DNA of 64,000 nucleotides, from the NCBI GenBank assembly GCA_000403315.2, contig KE159636.1, positions 1,083,358-1,147,357 on the forward strand, in the 5' to 3' direction. The translations under genes were made by a program, and so were the position numbers. Each line of letters begins with the position of its first letter. Position 1 is the stretch's first letter. Positions 63,544 through 64,000 of this stretch are shown here, in pieces. The notes below the pieces were generated by a model that made no database searches, was not told the origin of the DNA, and worked only from the letters and a program-made list of their open reading frames with translations. The DNA comes from Lachnospiraceae bacterium A2. GTDB lineage: Bacteria; Bacillota; Clostridia; Lachnospirales; Lachnospiraceae.

Positions 63544-63701
63544 AATATATCATTCATGGCTCAGAGGCAATTCCGGTTTTTGGCAGGAAGTGGAACTTAC
63601 GGATCCGTGCCGTTCATAGTTTGGATTCTTTCGCCAATAACCCGGACAGTATGCCGTCCGGAAGAAGGAATGGCGCTGACAATATCTGCGAGGAGGATAG
63701 A

Positions 63702-64000
63702 ATGGAAAATGAAAAGATATTTGGGATGTATTTTGCAAAGGTTTACCCGATGCTGATAGCAAGAGCAGAAAGAAAAGGCTGCACAAAAGACGAGGTGGAT
63801 GGAATTGCCTCCTGGCTGATTGGGTACAGCAGTGACGCCATCCGCGGCTTCCTGCACAGTGACCTGGTATATGGCGATTTTTTCAGGCAGGCGCCTGCGC
63901 TGAACCCTGGCCGCAGGCTCATCCGGGGGACTGTATGCGGTGTGCGTGTGGAAAACATTGAAGATTCTCTGATGCAGGAGATCAGATATCTTGACAAGTT
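63702..64000 (+). CDS. DUF2200 family protein (3' end outside window)
   Basis: The frame reads MENEKIFGMYFAKVYPMLIA then CTKDEVDGIASWLIGY and NIEDSLMQEIRYLDKL, matching DUF2200. ATG 63702 is chosen for the GAGGAGG before it. The frame is open back to an ATG at 63540 overlapping the DUF3781 stop, but that extension (YIIHGSEAIPVFGRKW) is not part of DUF2200. Function unknown. Confidence 0.9.
   Translation, partial: MENEKIFGMYFAKVYPMLIARAERKGCTKDEVDGIASWLIGYSSDAIRGFLHSDLVYGDFFRQAPALNPGRRLIRGTVCGVRVENIEDSLMQEIRYLDK

Noticed and set aside
63540..63701. N-terminal extension of the DUF2200 protein
   Set aside because: DUF2200 proteins begin close to the IFGMYFAKVYP motif, and GAGGAGG directly precedes ATG 63702.
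1..64000. CRISPR arrays, rRNA or tRNA genes
   Set aside because: No regularly spaced repeats of CRISPR length and no rRNA or tRNA-like segment were noticed by eye. The short repeats found are iteron-like or intergenic.

Overview
The window looks like a spore-forming Clostridia chromosome, most likely Lachnospiraceae. An alpha/beta small acid-soluble spore protein (49561-49785) and a PdaA-type cortex deacetylase (56398-57210) sit in the native part, and the mobile part is a Tn1549/CTn-type conjugative element typical of gut Firmicutes. Everything here is read from the sequence alone; no database search was run.

Region 1 (1 to about 32.8 kb, minus strand) is most of an integrative conjugative element (ICE). 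Read from its upstream end leftwards: a RepA-like DUF6017 protein, DUF5348, PcfB, the VirD4 coupling ATPase, Maff2, a TrbL/VirB6-like channel protein, PrgI, the VirB4 ATPase, a cytosine methyltransferase, DUF6674, an NlpC/P60 hydrolase, DUF4315, DUF4366, a small Cys protein, topoisomerase III and an ArdC-type antirestriction protein cut by the window edge. An AT-rich TIR-domain gene with its own promoter and terminator is inserted as cargo beside topB. Relaxase and integrase are not in view and probably lie to the left.

Two elements sit inside the ICE. A group II intron (27967-30472) interrupts virD4 just after the Walker A motif; removing it restores the frame. An 11.5-kb integrative mobilizable element (IME, 14355-25876) splits maff2. 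It carries a large serine recombinase, a VapE-type ATPase, a CHC2 primase zinc-finger protein, a MobA/MobL relaxase, an oriT resembling RSF1010-type sites, two repressor/membrane-protein modules, TnpV and two sets of iteron-like repeats.

Region 2 (about 32.8-46.8 kb) is a layered junction zone. It holds three consecutive serine recombinase genes (the first has lost its catalytic N-terminus at the ICE boundary), two 3' remnants of S8 (subtilisin-like) peptidase genes, a large HD-domain plus GHKL (Hsp90-like) ATPase gene, a RhuM gene, and decayed IS1182 and IS256 copies. The HD/GHKL gene is the best candidate for an undescribed defence or stress system.

Region 3 (46.8-64 kb) is ordinary chromosome: MerR and AraC/GyrI-like regulators, a CYTH protein, SASP, an AraC regulator divergent from an alpha-glucosidase gene, a maltose O-acetyltransferase-type gene, a DJ-1 protein, a truncated AAA-ATPase/PD-(D/E)XK gene, PdaA, a chemotaxis receptor, a GNAT, a GmrSD-like DUF262/DUF1524 nuclease, and SUKH-like and DUF3781/DUF2200 small proteins. 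Three copies of a roughly 60-bp intergenic repeat occur here.
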